In this document: positions 52,827 to 64,000 of the stretch, piece after piece
How the letters are laid out: each line of letters begins with the position of its first letter
How positions within the stretch are numbered: the first letter of the stretch is position 1
Assembly (NCBI GenBank): GCA_001557505.1
Contig: LSAX01000009.1
Span: 2,232,001-2,296,000 of the forward strand
From: Reticulascus tulasneorum
Lineage: Eukaryota; Ascomycota; Sordariomycetes; Glomerellales; Reticulascaceae
DNA: 64,000 bases
Reading direction: 5' to 3'
The notes under the pieces: generated by a model
Databases searched by the model: none
What the model saw: the letters and a program-made list of their open reading frames with translations, nothing else
Told to the model about the DNA's origin: nothing
Program-made: the position numbers and the translations under genes

Positions 52827-55800
52827 GGTTTCGGCCAAGAGGCGGCGGGGTGGATGGCGTCTGTAGACTGCAGGTTGTGAGAGAAACAAGCAGACTTGTC
52901 GACACCAATTTTTTTTTTAAAAGGGCGAGGATCGGGATAATCTAGTTGAGGCCGAGATTCCGACACGGTTCCTGGGAAATTTCTCGGAGCTATCAAATTA
53001 AAGTGGGCAAGTCACGGAAGGGAAATTGGGAGAGAAAAATTAGAGGCTAGGGGGCAACGAGGAGTGGAAGCCGCGGATGCGATGGTGACTTGAGAAAGGT
53101 GTGTAAGTCGCGAGAGGAGGGGGAATCCTTATTTCGTAAGTGTTGTACGGTTTCTTGAACTGAGAGCTACCCCAAAGGAAGGTGGCACTCTGGAGATGAG
53201 TGGCAAACCTGGTGGTGGCCGGAAGTGAGTGTGTCTGAATACTACTTATAAGGTATGTCCCAACGAGGCGCCTTCACCGCTTGATAGAGCCGATTAGAAT
53301 GAGGGTGGCGGACGGGCCAGGGGGGCAGCTTTTAAATGTAGAGATTGGAGAGCGAGTGTGTTGAGCACAAGTACGAGTTAGCAACTGATTGGTCCAGAAT
53401 AGATCAGGTCCATCGGAACTTGAGCAAGTTGCCCTTCCGAGCATCAATTCCCCTCCTGCGTGGCCTCGTTGTGGGATGTTTATTCATCATTTTGCCGTGT
53501 GGCATGATCTCAGCGTCTCGGGAGCCGATGGGAAAAGGGGGTCTTGAATGGTGCAATTGACAACTCTTATTCGCCCAAGCGAATGAACTACCCAAGTCCC
53601 CTGGCGGGGACCCAGTATATCGGGACAGTATTTTCAGGCTAGCACTGTACTGTACTGGGACCCACCTTTTCGCAAACAACGATACGCCTGTTCGAAATGT
53701 CTGCGGTTTTCGGTCGTGGTTGTTTTTACGAATACGACGGTCCGCACGAGCGAAGCTGTCCGAATGTTGGGGAGGAGGGGGGGGGCAAGCGGATGGCTTT
53801 TGCTGTGGCAGAGGGCTTTCGACCGAGAGTCATATCTCCTTTTCTTTCGCAGATCACAGCATCCCACGTAATCATATACTCACTCACGTAGCCATCCACC
53901 TCTCTCCCCTGATTAGTTTCAGTCAAGACAAAATTCGGTCTCCATGACGCAGCTTTCATTGTTCATGGCCTGCCGCACGACCACAGCCCAACAGACTGCT
54001 CGTCGCCACCTGTCTTGCCGAAGGACGGTACTCCGCTTCAGCGACCTGATTCATAGCCTCTGTGCACTTGTACAAGTAAAAAATGAGATTCCGAGACAAG
54101 TGGTGGAGAGAGGTTCCGGCTGGACACATTTTTCAATCCTGAATGTGTCTCCATCACGCAACACGCATGGCGATCGGTTACTACGTAGTGTCCATTACTC
54201 GGAGTTGCGGGGCATCGAGCAGCTACGCTGATGGTGGTAAAACTGCACACTGCCAGCACTTGCAGCGTGCATTACAGCCATGCCCGAATTGCTTATCTTG
54301 TTGTAGAAGCAAGAAGTAAGTGCCTCTGCACACATCGTTTATGGCTGATCTTTGTAGCCAATGAATCAGTGGGAGCATCTACAAGTACGTACTGTGTACC
54401 ATGTATTGCAAGAGATCCTATCACAGCGATGCGGCCCCCAATACCCGCACTACGCAGGCAGCTTGCGAGGGGACGTATCCCGGAGCCATTCCCTCCCCGT
54501 CATGCAGTTTCGGGGTCACTCACCTAACCCTCAGCTTGACCACTAGTGTGATGCGGGCAATTCCTCATCGCCTCCGCAGCAACCAGTGGGCTCTGGCTCT
54601 CGTCCCGTGTGTGCCCATTTGGTTTGGCCTGCCACACTCGGGGCCGCCAACTAATGGGCCGGTTTAGCGGGGATGGGCACGACAACAAGGGTCTTTTAGT
54701 GTCGCTGATGACGCCTGGGAACACGACTGTCGGAGACGAAAATTCCTGGCTTAAGTTAGGGAGTGAGCGCGACGTCTATCTGCCCATTTATCTAGGAAAT
54801 ATATCGGATACGCTACTACAGCTGCTATGGAGCGGGAACCAGAGGAAGTGGCCGAAGGTCTCTGAGCACCCAGATCTCACAAGTCACGACAACGACAACG
54901 CACAGCACCCGCGGCGGCCGTTAATTAGTATGTATACACCTGTTGGAGATACCCGTGACTGCTGCACTGTGATAAGGATACCCTGACAAACTGTGGTCTG
55001 AGCTTCTGAGACACAGGTTGCTTTTGGCACGCCTGGGCGCGCAGAGCGTGTGTCTGAAAGATGACGGAACTTTGGAGGTCGAGTGAAGGGCGGGTATACT
55101 GCGAGTAAGGTTTCCGTTACCATTTCGCCTCCCACATTCGTACGTATCCATATATGCCCTACCTTATCAACTTACCTATGTATATGGTGACGCTTACGGG
55201 CGGCGTCCTGTGCTATGTCATACGTAGCAGCACGTACCTTTTGTATCTTCCAGGATTCCGAGACCTGTTCCCCCCCCTGGACCACTGTCATGGGACCAAA
55301 AAATAACTATCCGATGCTGGACACGCCATAGATGGTCCGGAGGTTTTTGAGTGTACATTGCTTTACACAGGAAAGGGGGATGTTTATCTGCATTTGCATG
55401 AATTTCAAATGCACAAAAGTTGGTAGGTGGCGATCGATGTTCCTGCTGCCGCCATCTGTTGTCCCGCCACTAGCCCCCCCATCTCCATACATATGTACCG
55501 GGACGAGGAATACTCAAGGAAGAAGGAAGTAGGTTGTGTATGTAAGCTTGTATAAATGGAAGCGCTCTCTTCCTGCCGAGAGCATGCAGGCAACCCCCCA
55601 TGTCACCCCATGTCGCCTACCAGAATATGCCCCCATCGCCCTCTGCTGCACCTCATCCTCACCCCCTCCGTGCCCACCCCAAACCACCCCACCCAACATG
55701 CCCCACGCCATCCTTGTACGCTGCCCAGGCTTTTGAGCCGACCCACACCCTTTGTGCACACGCCCTGGCCTCCTCTAGGTCCGTCGTGGATGTCGCGCGA

Positions 55801-57026
55801 CATCACAATAACTTATCAGGTTGCCTTCGACCTCATTCAATTGAAACTTTCCGTGCCTGCATGCTAGTTAGGACGAGCGGTAAATGGAACCTGGACGCTT
55901 GGAGCACCAGACAACGAGCTCTGTGATTTCCCGCCGCCGCCAGGGATTGTCGCAAACAAAGCAGTCCCAAGGTGCTAGGACAAGGTACCTGGACAGTCCT
56001 ACGAATACTACGGATAGCTCCCTTTAATAGAGACAAATACTGCTATCTAGGTACTCTGTACCGACGCCAATTTTGCCTCAGAAACCCTGCCAGCTCGCCC
56101 CGAGATGCACAGACCAGCGTGCCTGCTACCGTTTGAAACAAACCACACCCACGAACGGTACAGGTATGATAGCGGCGTTGTGTTAAGAAGTACCAGCCGT
56201 GATCCGGGGTACCTACCTGATCATTCACGGGCGGAATGCACACACACTGCTGCTACTCGAGGCGCATCATGATACGTATCTCAAAGAAAGTCGGACGGGG
56301 GGAGCTCTTTATTCTAATCAGAGACAGAATTCGCACAAGTCGAGCCGCCCCAAGTTCGCGTGTTGACTGCGGCTGCTTTCCAAAGAACACCTCGGGATTA
56401 TTTATTTATTTATTCATTTGGTTTCGCTGTACCCTACCAGACTTGACTTTTTATTTTATTTTACTTGCAGATGTATGGTGGGTAGCGTAATGTATGTACC
56501 TTAGAGGAGTGGTAGTGGCAGCAGCAAGTTGCATCGCCTCAGTGCGACCAACCGGGCACACGCAGCAAGCGTGGTGCTCCACTTTACGCTAGATCAATAT
56601 CCCCAGGCGGCGGCTTCCATCCCGTCTCGTCTCTTCCTTCTAAAAGCCAGCCTCTTTTTACCCAAACTTTTTCTTCCTTTCTCTCCTTTTCCACCCTCGC
56701 CACAAAGCTTCAGCCCTCCCACGGACAGCTTAAGCATCTCGACCATCACAACAGCATCTCAATTATCGATTGCATCGTCCCAACTGCAGTGCCCGGCTCG
56801 TTCGAGCCGCCCTTCCTCACTCCCCGCAGCGGCCATTTTCTTTACGACCACGCGGAGCCAAGTTCGTTTCGCCGCGAACAGCCCCCCAAATACTCCGAGC
56901 TTTCCAACCTGGCACTACATCGAAGCATCCGACCCTGCCTGGCAACGCGATTTTCCCAATCCATCTCCGGACTCATCTTATCGAACTCGATCTGTAAAAA
57001 ATCTGCGCGCTCGCCTCTCGCCCATC
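52827..57026. other. Long divergent intergenic region, erg3 / tup1
   Basis: About 4.2 kb with no supported gene. It carries the erg3 promoter on the left and a long tup1 promoter and leader on the right. TACCT/AGGTA elements recur near 55160, 55985, 56048 and 56206. A Pro/His-rich frame near 55560-55870 is translated low-complexity C-rich DNA. The last 500 bases before tup1 are pyrimidine-rich and probably transcribed leader. Confidence 0.5.
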
Positions 57027-59070
57027 ATGTCCATGTATCCGCATCGCGCCATGGGCGCAGTCCCTCCAAATAGCCTCGCGCGGCTCAATGAGCTGCTCGA
57101 GGGCGTCCGTTCCGAATTCGACTCGCAGATCCGCCAGACTGAGGGCTACGAACACCAGAGTAAGGCTCAGCGATTTGGCATCCGTCCGTCCACCTGTTAT
57201 TAGTTGAATTACTGACACGTGTCGCCTCTTTGTAGTCCAGGCTCAAGTCAACGAGATGCAACTTGTGAGAGAAAAGGTGTATGCTATGGAACAAACGCAC
57301 ATGACGTTGAAGCAGAAGTATGTCGCATGCGCTCCAGGTAGTTCCCCGATGTTCTCTGCTAATCCCGTTCGGTACAGGTACGAGGAAGAAATCAACATGC
57401 TTCGCCGCCAGCTCGAAGCTGCTCGCGGCAACGCGCCACCAGGCCTTGGCGGCCCTCCTCCCCACGCCGGCCCGTCGCAACAACCACCTTCAATTGCCCC
57501 CAGCGGTGGGCTTTTCAGCGGTATTATGACTGGAGGAGGACAGGGCGGTTTAGCCCCCCCTCCCCCTCCTCCACCACAGGACCAGCAGATGGGACCCCAA
57601 CATCAGATGGCTCAAGGTCCGCCACCAGGTCTTCCAGTCCCTCCTCCTCCACCTCCTCCGTCGCAGCAACCCCCTTTCCAGCAGCCCTATCCTCAGGGTC
57701 CTTCGTCGAATGGAATCGGATCACAGCCGCCTCAGAGCACCGCCTCTCCTGGACCAGGCAGACGTGGAATCGGCCGCCCCCCAGCGGCAGTAGGACCAGC
57801 CACTCCCCAAATCAACACCCCGATCCCCTTCCCCGGTGCCACTCAGTCGCCGCAGGTTAGCCACCCCACGCCGGACCACGCCCGGATGGTGCCTCACCCG
57901 CCTCCGGTTGGCAACGCCTTGGGCGATCTTGACCCGGACCGCCTGCCTTCTCACTCCAAGAAGTCGGGATACGATTGGTTCGCCATTTTCAACCAACAGG
58001 TGCCTCGCATGCTAGATGTGGACTTGGTCCACACCTTGGCCCATGAGAGCGTTGTATGCTGCGTCAGATTCAGCCACGATGGCAAGTACGTGGCCACCGG
58101 CTGTAATAGATCTGCGCAGATTTATGATGTTCAGACCGGAGAGAAGCTCTGCGTCCTTCAAGATGATACGGTGGATGTTTCTGGTGATCTCTACATCCGA
58201 AGCGTCTGCTTCAGCCCGGATGGGAAATACCTCGCTACCGGTGCCGAGGACAAATTGATCAGAGTAAGCCGCTTTCCTTTCTGGGTTGGGCGCGAGATTG
58301 GCTAACGAACTATGCAGGTATGGGATATTCAGACACGACAAATCCGCAACACCTTCTCGGGCCACGAGCAGGATATTTACTCGCTGGACTTCGCTCGGGA
58401 CGGCCGGACGATAGCTTCGGGCAGCGGCGACCGAACCGTTCGTCTATGGGACATTGAGGCCGGCACCAACACCCTTACGCTGACCATAGAAGACGGCGTG
58501 ACTACGGTGGCCATCTCGCCCGATACCAAGTACGTTGCAGCAGGGTCATTGGATAAGAGTGTACGCGTTTGGGACATTCACCAAGGCTACCTCCTCGAAC
58601 GCCTCGAAGGACCCGATGGCCATAAGGATAGTGTCTACTCGGTCGCCTTCTCGCCCAACGGTAAAGACCTCGTCAGTGGTAGTTTGGACAAGACGATCAA
58701 GATGTGGGAGCTGAGCACCCCCCGGGGACTGCCAAATCCCGGACCAAAGGGTGGACGATGTGTCAAGACGTTTGAAGGCCACAGGGTGAGCAGCCACTTC
58801 AGCCGCAATTTCATGAGCCGCATCTTGCTAACATTCAACTAGGACTTCGTTCTCTCGGTCGCTCTCACTCCCGATGCCGCGTGGGTCATGTCTGGTTCCA
58901 AAGATCGCGGCGTCCAATTCTGGGACCCTCGCACCGGTGCGACACAACTGATGCTCCAGGGCCACAAAAACTCTGTCATTTCCGTGGCGCCAAGCCCGAC
59001 AGGTGGCTACTTTGCTACCGGATCTGGCGATATGAGGGCTCGTATCTGGTCTTACCGCAGCGTTCAGTAG
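57027..59070 (+). CDS. rco-1: Global co-repressor Tup1 / RCO-1
   Basis: Five exons: 57027-57159, 57236-57317, 57378-58263, 58318-58785, 58843-59070; 598 residues, close to Neurospora RCO-1 and Aspergillus RcoA. It works with the Ssn6/Cyc8-type partner to repress many genes, including carbon-, conidiation- and stress-controlled ones. The N-terminal coiled tetramerisation domain (about 11-88) has [34 protein letters not shown] and [10 protein letters not shown] Pro/Gln/Gly-rich linker follows to about 265. Then come [20 protein letters not shown] and seven WD40 repeats with signatures such as [33 protein letters not shown] and VQFWDPRTG. The C-terminus is [11 protein letters not shown]. All junctions keep phase. 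The frame is open for about 166 codons before the ATG, without another ATG. Confidence 0.96.
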
Positions 59071-59500
59071 GAGCAGAACGTGAGATCTTGGCTTTTACGT
59101 CACAGTTTGTAATACGGCAAGGCTTCTATCCGAGAAGAATATGCAAAGGATTCGGCTCTTGTTGAACGGAATGTTCGCATAGAGGGGTTGAGTGGGATAT
59201 CTGTGTCTCATTTCTCTGGCTTGGGATATAAATGTCCCTACTGAAGGTGGATATGAGGACGGCGTAAGGTAGGGAGTCGACGGTATCTTGTAACTCCAAC
59301 TGTTGCCTATGAAATTTGTGTTATTGCTATCAACGAGTATTAAGAAGCTGTCTATCCCTTGAGGAATCTCTTGTTCCATATCTCGCCCCGTGGCCGTAAA
59401 AGTAGATTACTCGTAAGATGGTAGTAGGAGGAGCCAGGGACGCCTGACGTGGTGTGACTGGCTGCGAGGATGGTACTCTCAACAGGCCCGGGTATATATG
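59071..59500. other. Convergent intergenic region
   Basis: About 430 bases between the stop codons of tup1 (+) and rmp1 (-). No further gene is seen. Confidence 0.6.
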
Positions 59501-60410
59501 TCAAATCAGGCCGCTGAACATGTCAGAAAACTCATCGCCAGTCTTTTTCTTCTTCTTTTTCCTAGACTCAGAGTCCGCGCTTGTGCGTGCCTTGTCTTGT
59601 GAGGAAGGTGGCTGGCGCTTCTTGTCCCTTCTGAAAACCTTCGGCGGCTCTGAGCTGTCGACCAGGTTCCGCTCGGGTTCCTGGCTGTGGTCTAGGGTCA
59701 GATCATGTCGGGATATCGCCACACCAAAGTCATCCTGTTCCCGTTTGGCGGGGGCGTAGGCGGTCTCCTGCTGGGCAACTTCTCGGGACTGGTCACTAGG
59801 TGCAGGAGGGAGCAGAGGGGCGGTTGCAGACTTGATGCGTGCTAGGATTCCGAGCAGGAAGAGACCTGATGGGGCGAATTGGTTGTCTGCTGCCAGTTTG
59901 GTGAACGCGCTGGGAAATGTTAGCCAAAGGGATTCAGCTGTGGTGATTATTAAGTGAGGGAGCAGAGTCGTCAAGCATTCCGACTAGGAATTGCGGTTCA
60001 AGGCGATGGACTAACATATAAGACGGCGGCATGACACGGTCACTCAACCAAAGGGCTCTCGCCTGAACATCATGATGCAGGGGTTCATTTCGGATCTCGT
60101 GCACTCTCTTCCCTTTTGCGGGACGAACTCGACGGGCTGGCTGGGATTCAAGAGAGGCGATGATAGCTTCGTGTAGCTTGCGGGTGCATCGCCTCAAGAT
60201 ATTAAATTCAGCCCACCACGAAGCCACGCGGTGTTGGTTCCTGTTCCGGTGGGCGAACCCGTCGAGTAGCTGCAATACAGGACCGAGCAGCGCTGAGGCG
60301 GATGAGAGCTGATCGACGTCGTCCGAGGCGCTGTTCATTTGGGATGGTTGTGGCGTTGATGGGATTTCTTCCTCGCTCTCAGCTCTCTTTCCAAGTCTCG
60401 CGGCTTGCAT
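59501..60410 (-). CDS. RNase MRP protein subunit Rmp1-like
   Basis: Two exons, 60410-60016 and 59909-59501 (106-nt intron, GTTAGT...CAG), 267 residues. Rmp1 is specific to RNase MRP, which cuts pre-rRNA in the nucleolus and some mRNAs. The diagnostic block is LLDGFAHRNRNQHRVASWWA followed by FNILRRCTRKLHEAI (about residues 47-82), the H-R-N-x-N-Q-H ... WW ... F-x-x-L-R-R signature of the family. The junction gives PPSYIAFTKLAADNQFAPSG, continuing the helical domain into the conserved F-x-x-L segment. The C-terminal third is disordered, with basic KKRQPPSSQDK and a six-Lys run before GDEFSDMFSGLI, a short end also typical of nucleolar proteins. It is somewhat longer than the yeast protein (about 200). 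Confidence 0.85.
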
Positions 60411-62037
60411 CCATCCTCCTCCACTGAAAGCAAAAATAAAAAAGCCGTCACGGGCAGGTAAGTGTGTGTTTGACAGCTCTGGCTTACTTTTTGTTGCAGC
60501 AAGCGCAGTTTGCGATGGGCGCGGGGTAGTTTAATTTAGAGAGACGGTTGGCTTTACCTTAGGTACCTTAAGCTGCAAGAAGGACCTTTCGTATGGGGCC
60601 TTAATTAGATCTCTCCTGCGCCGAATGAGGTCTTCTGGGCTGCGGATTGGGGTTCACTTTCATATTAATCGCAGCTGGCGGAAATAGGAGCGAAATTAGC
60701 AGTGAGGATGACACAGCCAGGTTTAACCAGCCAAGACAAAGATCGATCGGGTGGGTATTGGTGTTGTGGTGTTTCTGTTCAGGTCTCGAAGACAATTAGG
60801 ACCAGGGTTGGAATAGTCCTGATCATGACCACCCCGCCTCCTCCATCCCATGGGCGGGCAGTCGATTGGCATCCGCAGAAGGGATTTCTTGACACTCCCT
60901 CATCCCGACGTAGTGCACCTACTACGTACCAACCAACATGCCTCCCTACTTCATTGCTAATTGAAGTTGAGGAGCATGCGGGAAGTGTACATATTGTACC
61001 AGGAATACCACCGAAACGTGCCATACCCGGTTTCAATTGCTGGTCGATCAGATCAGGAATCTATCCCACGACGAGTCCAGCTATTTCGGTCCATCTAGCT
61101 ACTGGCCTAGCTACGTATGCACACACCTACCGACCGACCTATGGCTAGATCCCGTACGTTACCAATGAGCTTTTAAACCTTGTGACTCTCATCTGTGGCT
61201 AGGGTGAAGGCATATGGGAGGAGGGAGAGGGGCAGGGCTGGGAAGATAGGTCCAGGGTCCTCTTTGGATTGCCCAACCGGAGGAAGAAGAAACGGGCAGA
61301 TACAGTGTAGTAGCTGCATTCGAGATAAGCCCATCATCAATGGCCATGCCTCAGCCATGCACGCCTGCATGTCTCCACGTCTTGGTTTCTCCCCAGGACA
61401 CGAACTGGCGTCATGATAATCAAGATGACTGCACGATAGCAAGGCACCTGACGCTTTTACTGCCTACACCTCATTACCTACCTCCCTAACTAGTTTGGCC
61501 AACAACCGGGGCATGGATGTCTCCATATCATGCCATCTGACCTGAAATCATCTCTCCATTTATTCAGTCCCTCCCTCTCCACTACGCCTCCAGGCCAGTC
61601 GGTCCTCTTTTCCAAACTGACTTGACATGACCAGGCCGATTATCGCACTCCTCTCCCCGTGCTCCCTTTTGCCTCGTCGCCCACCCCTCCCTCCTCGGGC
61701 TTGAAGAACCTTTTCGGGCGCTAGCAATTTCACTATTATCGGGACTAGGCAAGTCCGTCTCCAGCATCATCTCCCGCGAGGTATCCACTTGGGTCGGGAG
61801 GGGAGGAGTAGAAGCAGAATTGAGAGCGTATGCTTCGAAGCCGAAGCAAGCCTTCACACTTGCGCCGTGCACACACACACACACACACACCCTCGCACAC
61901 GCGCCTAGACAGCCAGACACATAGTTCGATTTTTCTCTAACGAGCAGCATTTTCTTCCCTGCCGTTACCTGTGGCTTTTCGTCCCAATTGCCTGTGCCTT
62001 GCTTCAAACGTGGAATTCAGCCACGCCCCCAAGATCC
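60411..62037. other. Intergenic region, rmp1 / amino-acid transporter
   Basis: About 1.6 kb between divergent genes. It contains TACCTTAGGTACCTTAAG at 60555-60572, a CA repeat, and pyrimidine-rich sequence before the right-hand start. No additional gene is supported. Confidence 0.5.
61870..61891. repeat. (CA)11 microsatellite
   Basis: Eleven CA units, about 150 bases before the transporter start, probably in its promoter or leader. Confidence 0.9.
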
Positions 62038-64000
62038 ATGGCCTCAAGGAACCCTTCAACATGGGACGAGTACGAAGGAGGCGCATCCCCACATCGGTCT
62101 GTGAGCATAGACTCCAATGCCGTCTCCGAGGACCGGTCTCTCCTCGGAGACCAGGAGGGCGATGCTCATCGTGGTAGCACTTCGGGGCTCAGACGACGCA
62201 GGTTCGTTAATCAGTACACCATGGCTGCTTGCTCTACCTTCCTACTCGCCTACTCACTGGCCTCGTCTTTTACTCATGTTCTGTCTGCAGATCCTCGGTG
62301 ACGAACCGATTGGCAGCTCTGACCGAGCTCGGAGGCGTCAACAGCATACGTTCCTTCACCCGGAGTTGGGCCAGAGCCGCCGGCTTCGTCGAGGTCATTC
62401 CCCAACGGCCAGCCTTTGTATTCGCCCCGGATCAAGCTCCGCTGGCCTCGTCTTCCGCAGAAGCCCTTGCGTATGGCCGGAACGATGTCGAATCCGGATC
62501 CCAGCCGAGAACATCGCTGCTTCGGCAGCATCTGGAGGCTACACCGTCTGAGCGAGGTGAGAGCACGTCGTACATGGACAGCAGAGAACCTGAGCGCATA
62601 ACGAGCCACGAAACTTCCCAGTCTGACTTTCGGGAAAGGGAGCGGAAACCACTGGATGCCGATCTCTCCAATGCATTTGGTCCTTCCAGCCCAGGAAGTC
62701 CCGGTCGTCGTGCATCCATCTTCGCTGTCCCGCCGCATCTAGCTACCCCGCCTATCATAGGAAGCTACTCGAGCTATAGGACGTACGGCACCATTGAATC
62801 CGATGCCAGCCAATCATCCATGGCCCATGCCGGTGCACTCTGGCGTCAGCAGCAAGAGTCTGGCGCAAACGTTCCCGATGGGGAGCATCAGCCCATACTG
62901 GTCAAGGAGATCGAGCAGGATGGCAAGATTGTCCTTACAGTTGAGGGCCAATCGACTTTACCGCAGACAGTCTTCAACTCCATCAAGTGAGTTTACTTCC
63001 GTAGAACAATTTCTCCGAAGCATAGCTGCTGACGACTAAACCCAGTGTCCTGATTGGAGTAGGGCTTTTGAGTCTGCCAATGGGAATCAAGTACTCAGGT
63101 TGGATCTGTGGGATGGTGATCCTCTTCCTCTCTGCCGCAGTGACGGCTTACACGGCCAAGCTTCTCGCCAAGTGCATGGATCTGGACGCAAGTCTCATCA
63201 CCTTCTCCGACTTGGCTTACATCTCCTTCGGTCAAAATGCTCGAATTGCCACAAGTATACTTTTCACCCTCGAACTGCTTGCCGCCTGCGTGGCGCTCGT
63301 GGTCCTATTCGCCGACTCTCTTAGCTTGTTATTCCCCGATTTTTTCACCGTGACCGAGTGGAAAGTTGTGTGTACAATATTGCTGATACCGCTCAACTTC
63401 CTTCCCCTGCGGCTTTTGAGCTTCACAAGCGTCATCGGCATCTTCTCGTGCTTTTGCAGTTAGTTCTCTCCCTGCGTCCAATACCTGGCACACCTCGGCT
63501 GATCTTCTTCCCTTTCCCAGTTGTAATGATTGTCGTCATTGACGGATTCATCAAACAAGAAACACCGGGATCTCTGGTAGAGCCCGCTGTCACCTATATG
63601 TTCCCAGCGAATTGGCTCACTTTGCCCCTTTCGTTCGGCTTGCTCATGTCTCCATGGGGAGGACACAGTGTGTTCCCGAATGTGAGTTCTTGGCCTTGAG
63701 ACCAAGCGAAAAGTGCTAACGTACTTCTTAGATTTATAGAGATATGAGGCATCCGTATAAGTACAATCAAGCAGTCAAGGTCACGTTCACATTTACGGTA
63801 AGTAATCCCCATCGCACTCGGCCAAGACTTGCAAGCAAAAAGACTTTTCCTCGTTGCTTTCCGGACCCAAAAACACGTGCGTTGTAACCTAACCGTGGAA
63901 TAGTATCTGCTTGATGCGATCACAGCCGTGGCTGGAATCCTCATGTTTGGCGATGGGGTGCTCGACGAAATCACGTCCAATATTCTCAAGACAAGTGGCT
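62038..64000 (+). CDS. AVT1-type vacuolar amino-acid transporter, 3' part outside the window
   Basis: Six exons seen: 62038-62201, 62291-62986, 63046-63458, 63521-63681, 63732-63797, and 63904 onward, open at the window edge. It belongs to the amino acid/auxin permease family; yeast Avt1 takes neutral amino acids into the vacuole using the proton gradient. The first about 280 residues are cytosolic, Ser/Arg-rich, with two regions conserved in fungal AVTs (SVTNRLAALTELGGVNSIRS and SYSSYRTYGTI). The membrane core starts at STLPQTVFNSINVLIGVGLL. It continues with LPMGIKYSGWICGMVILFL, TAYTAKLLAKCMD, LTLPLSFGLLMSPWGGHSVF and RHPYKYNQAVKVTF. About half of the expected eleven helices lie in the window. 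All introns are canonical GT-AG with lengths 59-106 nt. Confidence 0.9.

Noticed and set aside
55556..55926. Pro/His-rich open frames before tup1
   Set aside because: Three overlapping frames of C-rich low-complexity DNA all stay open, which points to composition rather than coding.
56529..57203. A 224-codon frame overlapping the tup1 start
   Set aside because: It begins at TTG and runs past the first tup1 donor. Only the part after the ATG at 57027 matches Tup1; the rest is treated as leader, with a note in the findings.

Overview
The window is nuclear DNA of a filamentous ascomycete (Pezizomycotina, most likely Sordariomycetes; Hypocreales would fit but is not proven). Genes carry short spliceosomal introns (about 46-214 nt) with GTANGT-like donors, CTAAC/CTGAC-like branch points and CAG/TAG acceptors. 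The protein set (FACT subunit, TUP1/RCO-1, Erg3, Las21/Gpi7, Trs33, Rmp1, a GH1 glucosidase like Trichoderma Bgl2) is that of a filamentous fungus. There is no bacterial-style operon, virus, CRISPR array or recognisable transposon. Several of the longest open frames begin at non-ATG codons, so I set starts and splice sites from ATG context, intron signals, reading phase and remembered family conservation. All exon models are inferences from the sequence; no transcript data were available.

Layout. 1-6 kb: a CRIB-motif, proline-rich protein (+). 6-7.4 kb: an SREBP-type bHLH factor (-). 7.4-10.3 kb: no gene seen. 10.3-17 kb: the FACT subunit Pob3 (-), a conserved unknown (+) and a NIPA-type transporter (-). 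17-25.7 kb: an acyl-CoA ligase (+), a GH1 beta-glucosidase (-) and a GFA/CENP-V-fold protein (-). 26.7-31 kb: an aldo-keto reductase (-) and the ribosome-assembly factor Nop4 (-). 31-38 kb: the condensin HEAT subunit (+), convergent with the GPI ethanolamine-phosphate transferase Las21/Gpi7 (-). 38.6-45.3 kb: a small DUF2423 nuclear protein (-), a SIZ/PIAS SUMO ligase (+), the TRAPP subunit Trs33 (+) and a malate dehydrogenase without targeting presequence (-). 46.6-48.3 kb: ribosomal protein eL28 (-) and a small membrane protein (+). 48.3-51.6 kb: a gene-poor stretch with a 12-bp minisatellite and decayed coding-like fragments. 51.6-52.8 kb: C-5 sterol desaturase Erg3 (-). About 4.2 kb of non-coding DNA then precedes TUP1/RCO-1 (+, 57-59 kb). 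The window ends with the RNase MRP subunit Rmp1 (-) and the 5' part of a vacuolar AVT-type amino-acid transporter (+), cut by the window edge.

Most genes are housekeeping and are not one pathway. Themes that recur are chromatin and chromosome function (Pob3, condensin, Siz, Tup1), ribosome biogenesis (Nop4, eL28, Rmp1, perhaps the DUF2423 protein) and membrane or wall biology (Gpi7, Erg3, Trs33, CRIB protein). Several divergent pairs share short intergenic regions. I found no convincing new multi-gene system. The most interesting items are a perfect CRIB motif in an otherwise uncharacterised protein, an apparent two-frame small membrane ORF near 43.7 kb, a GC-AG intron, an 11-nt first exon in pob3, and open frames upstream of the chosen starts of three genes.
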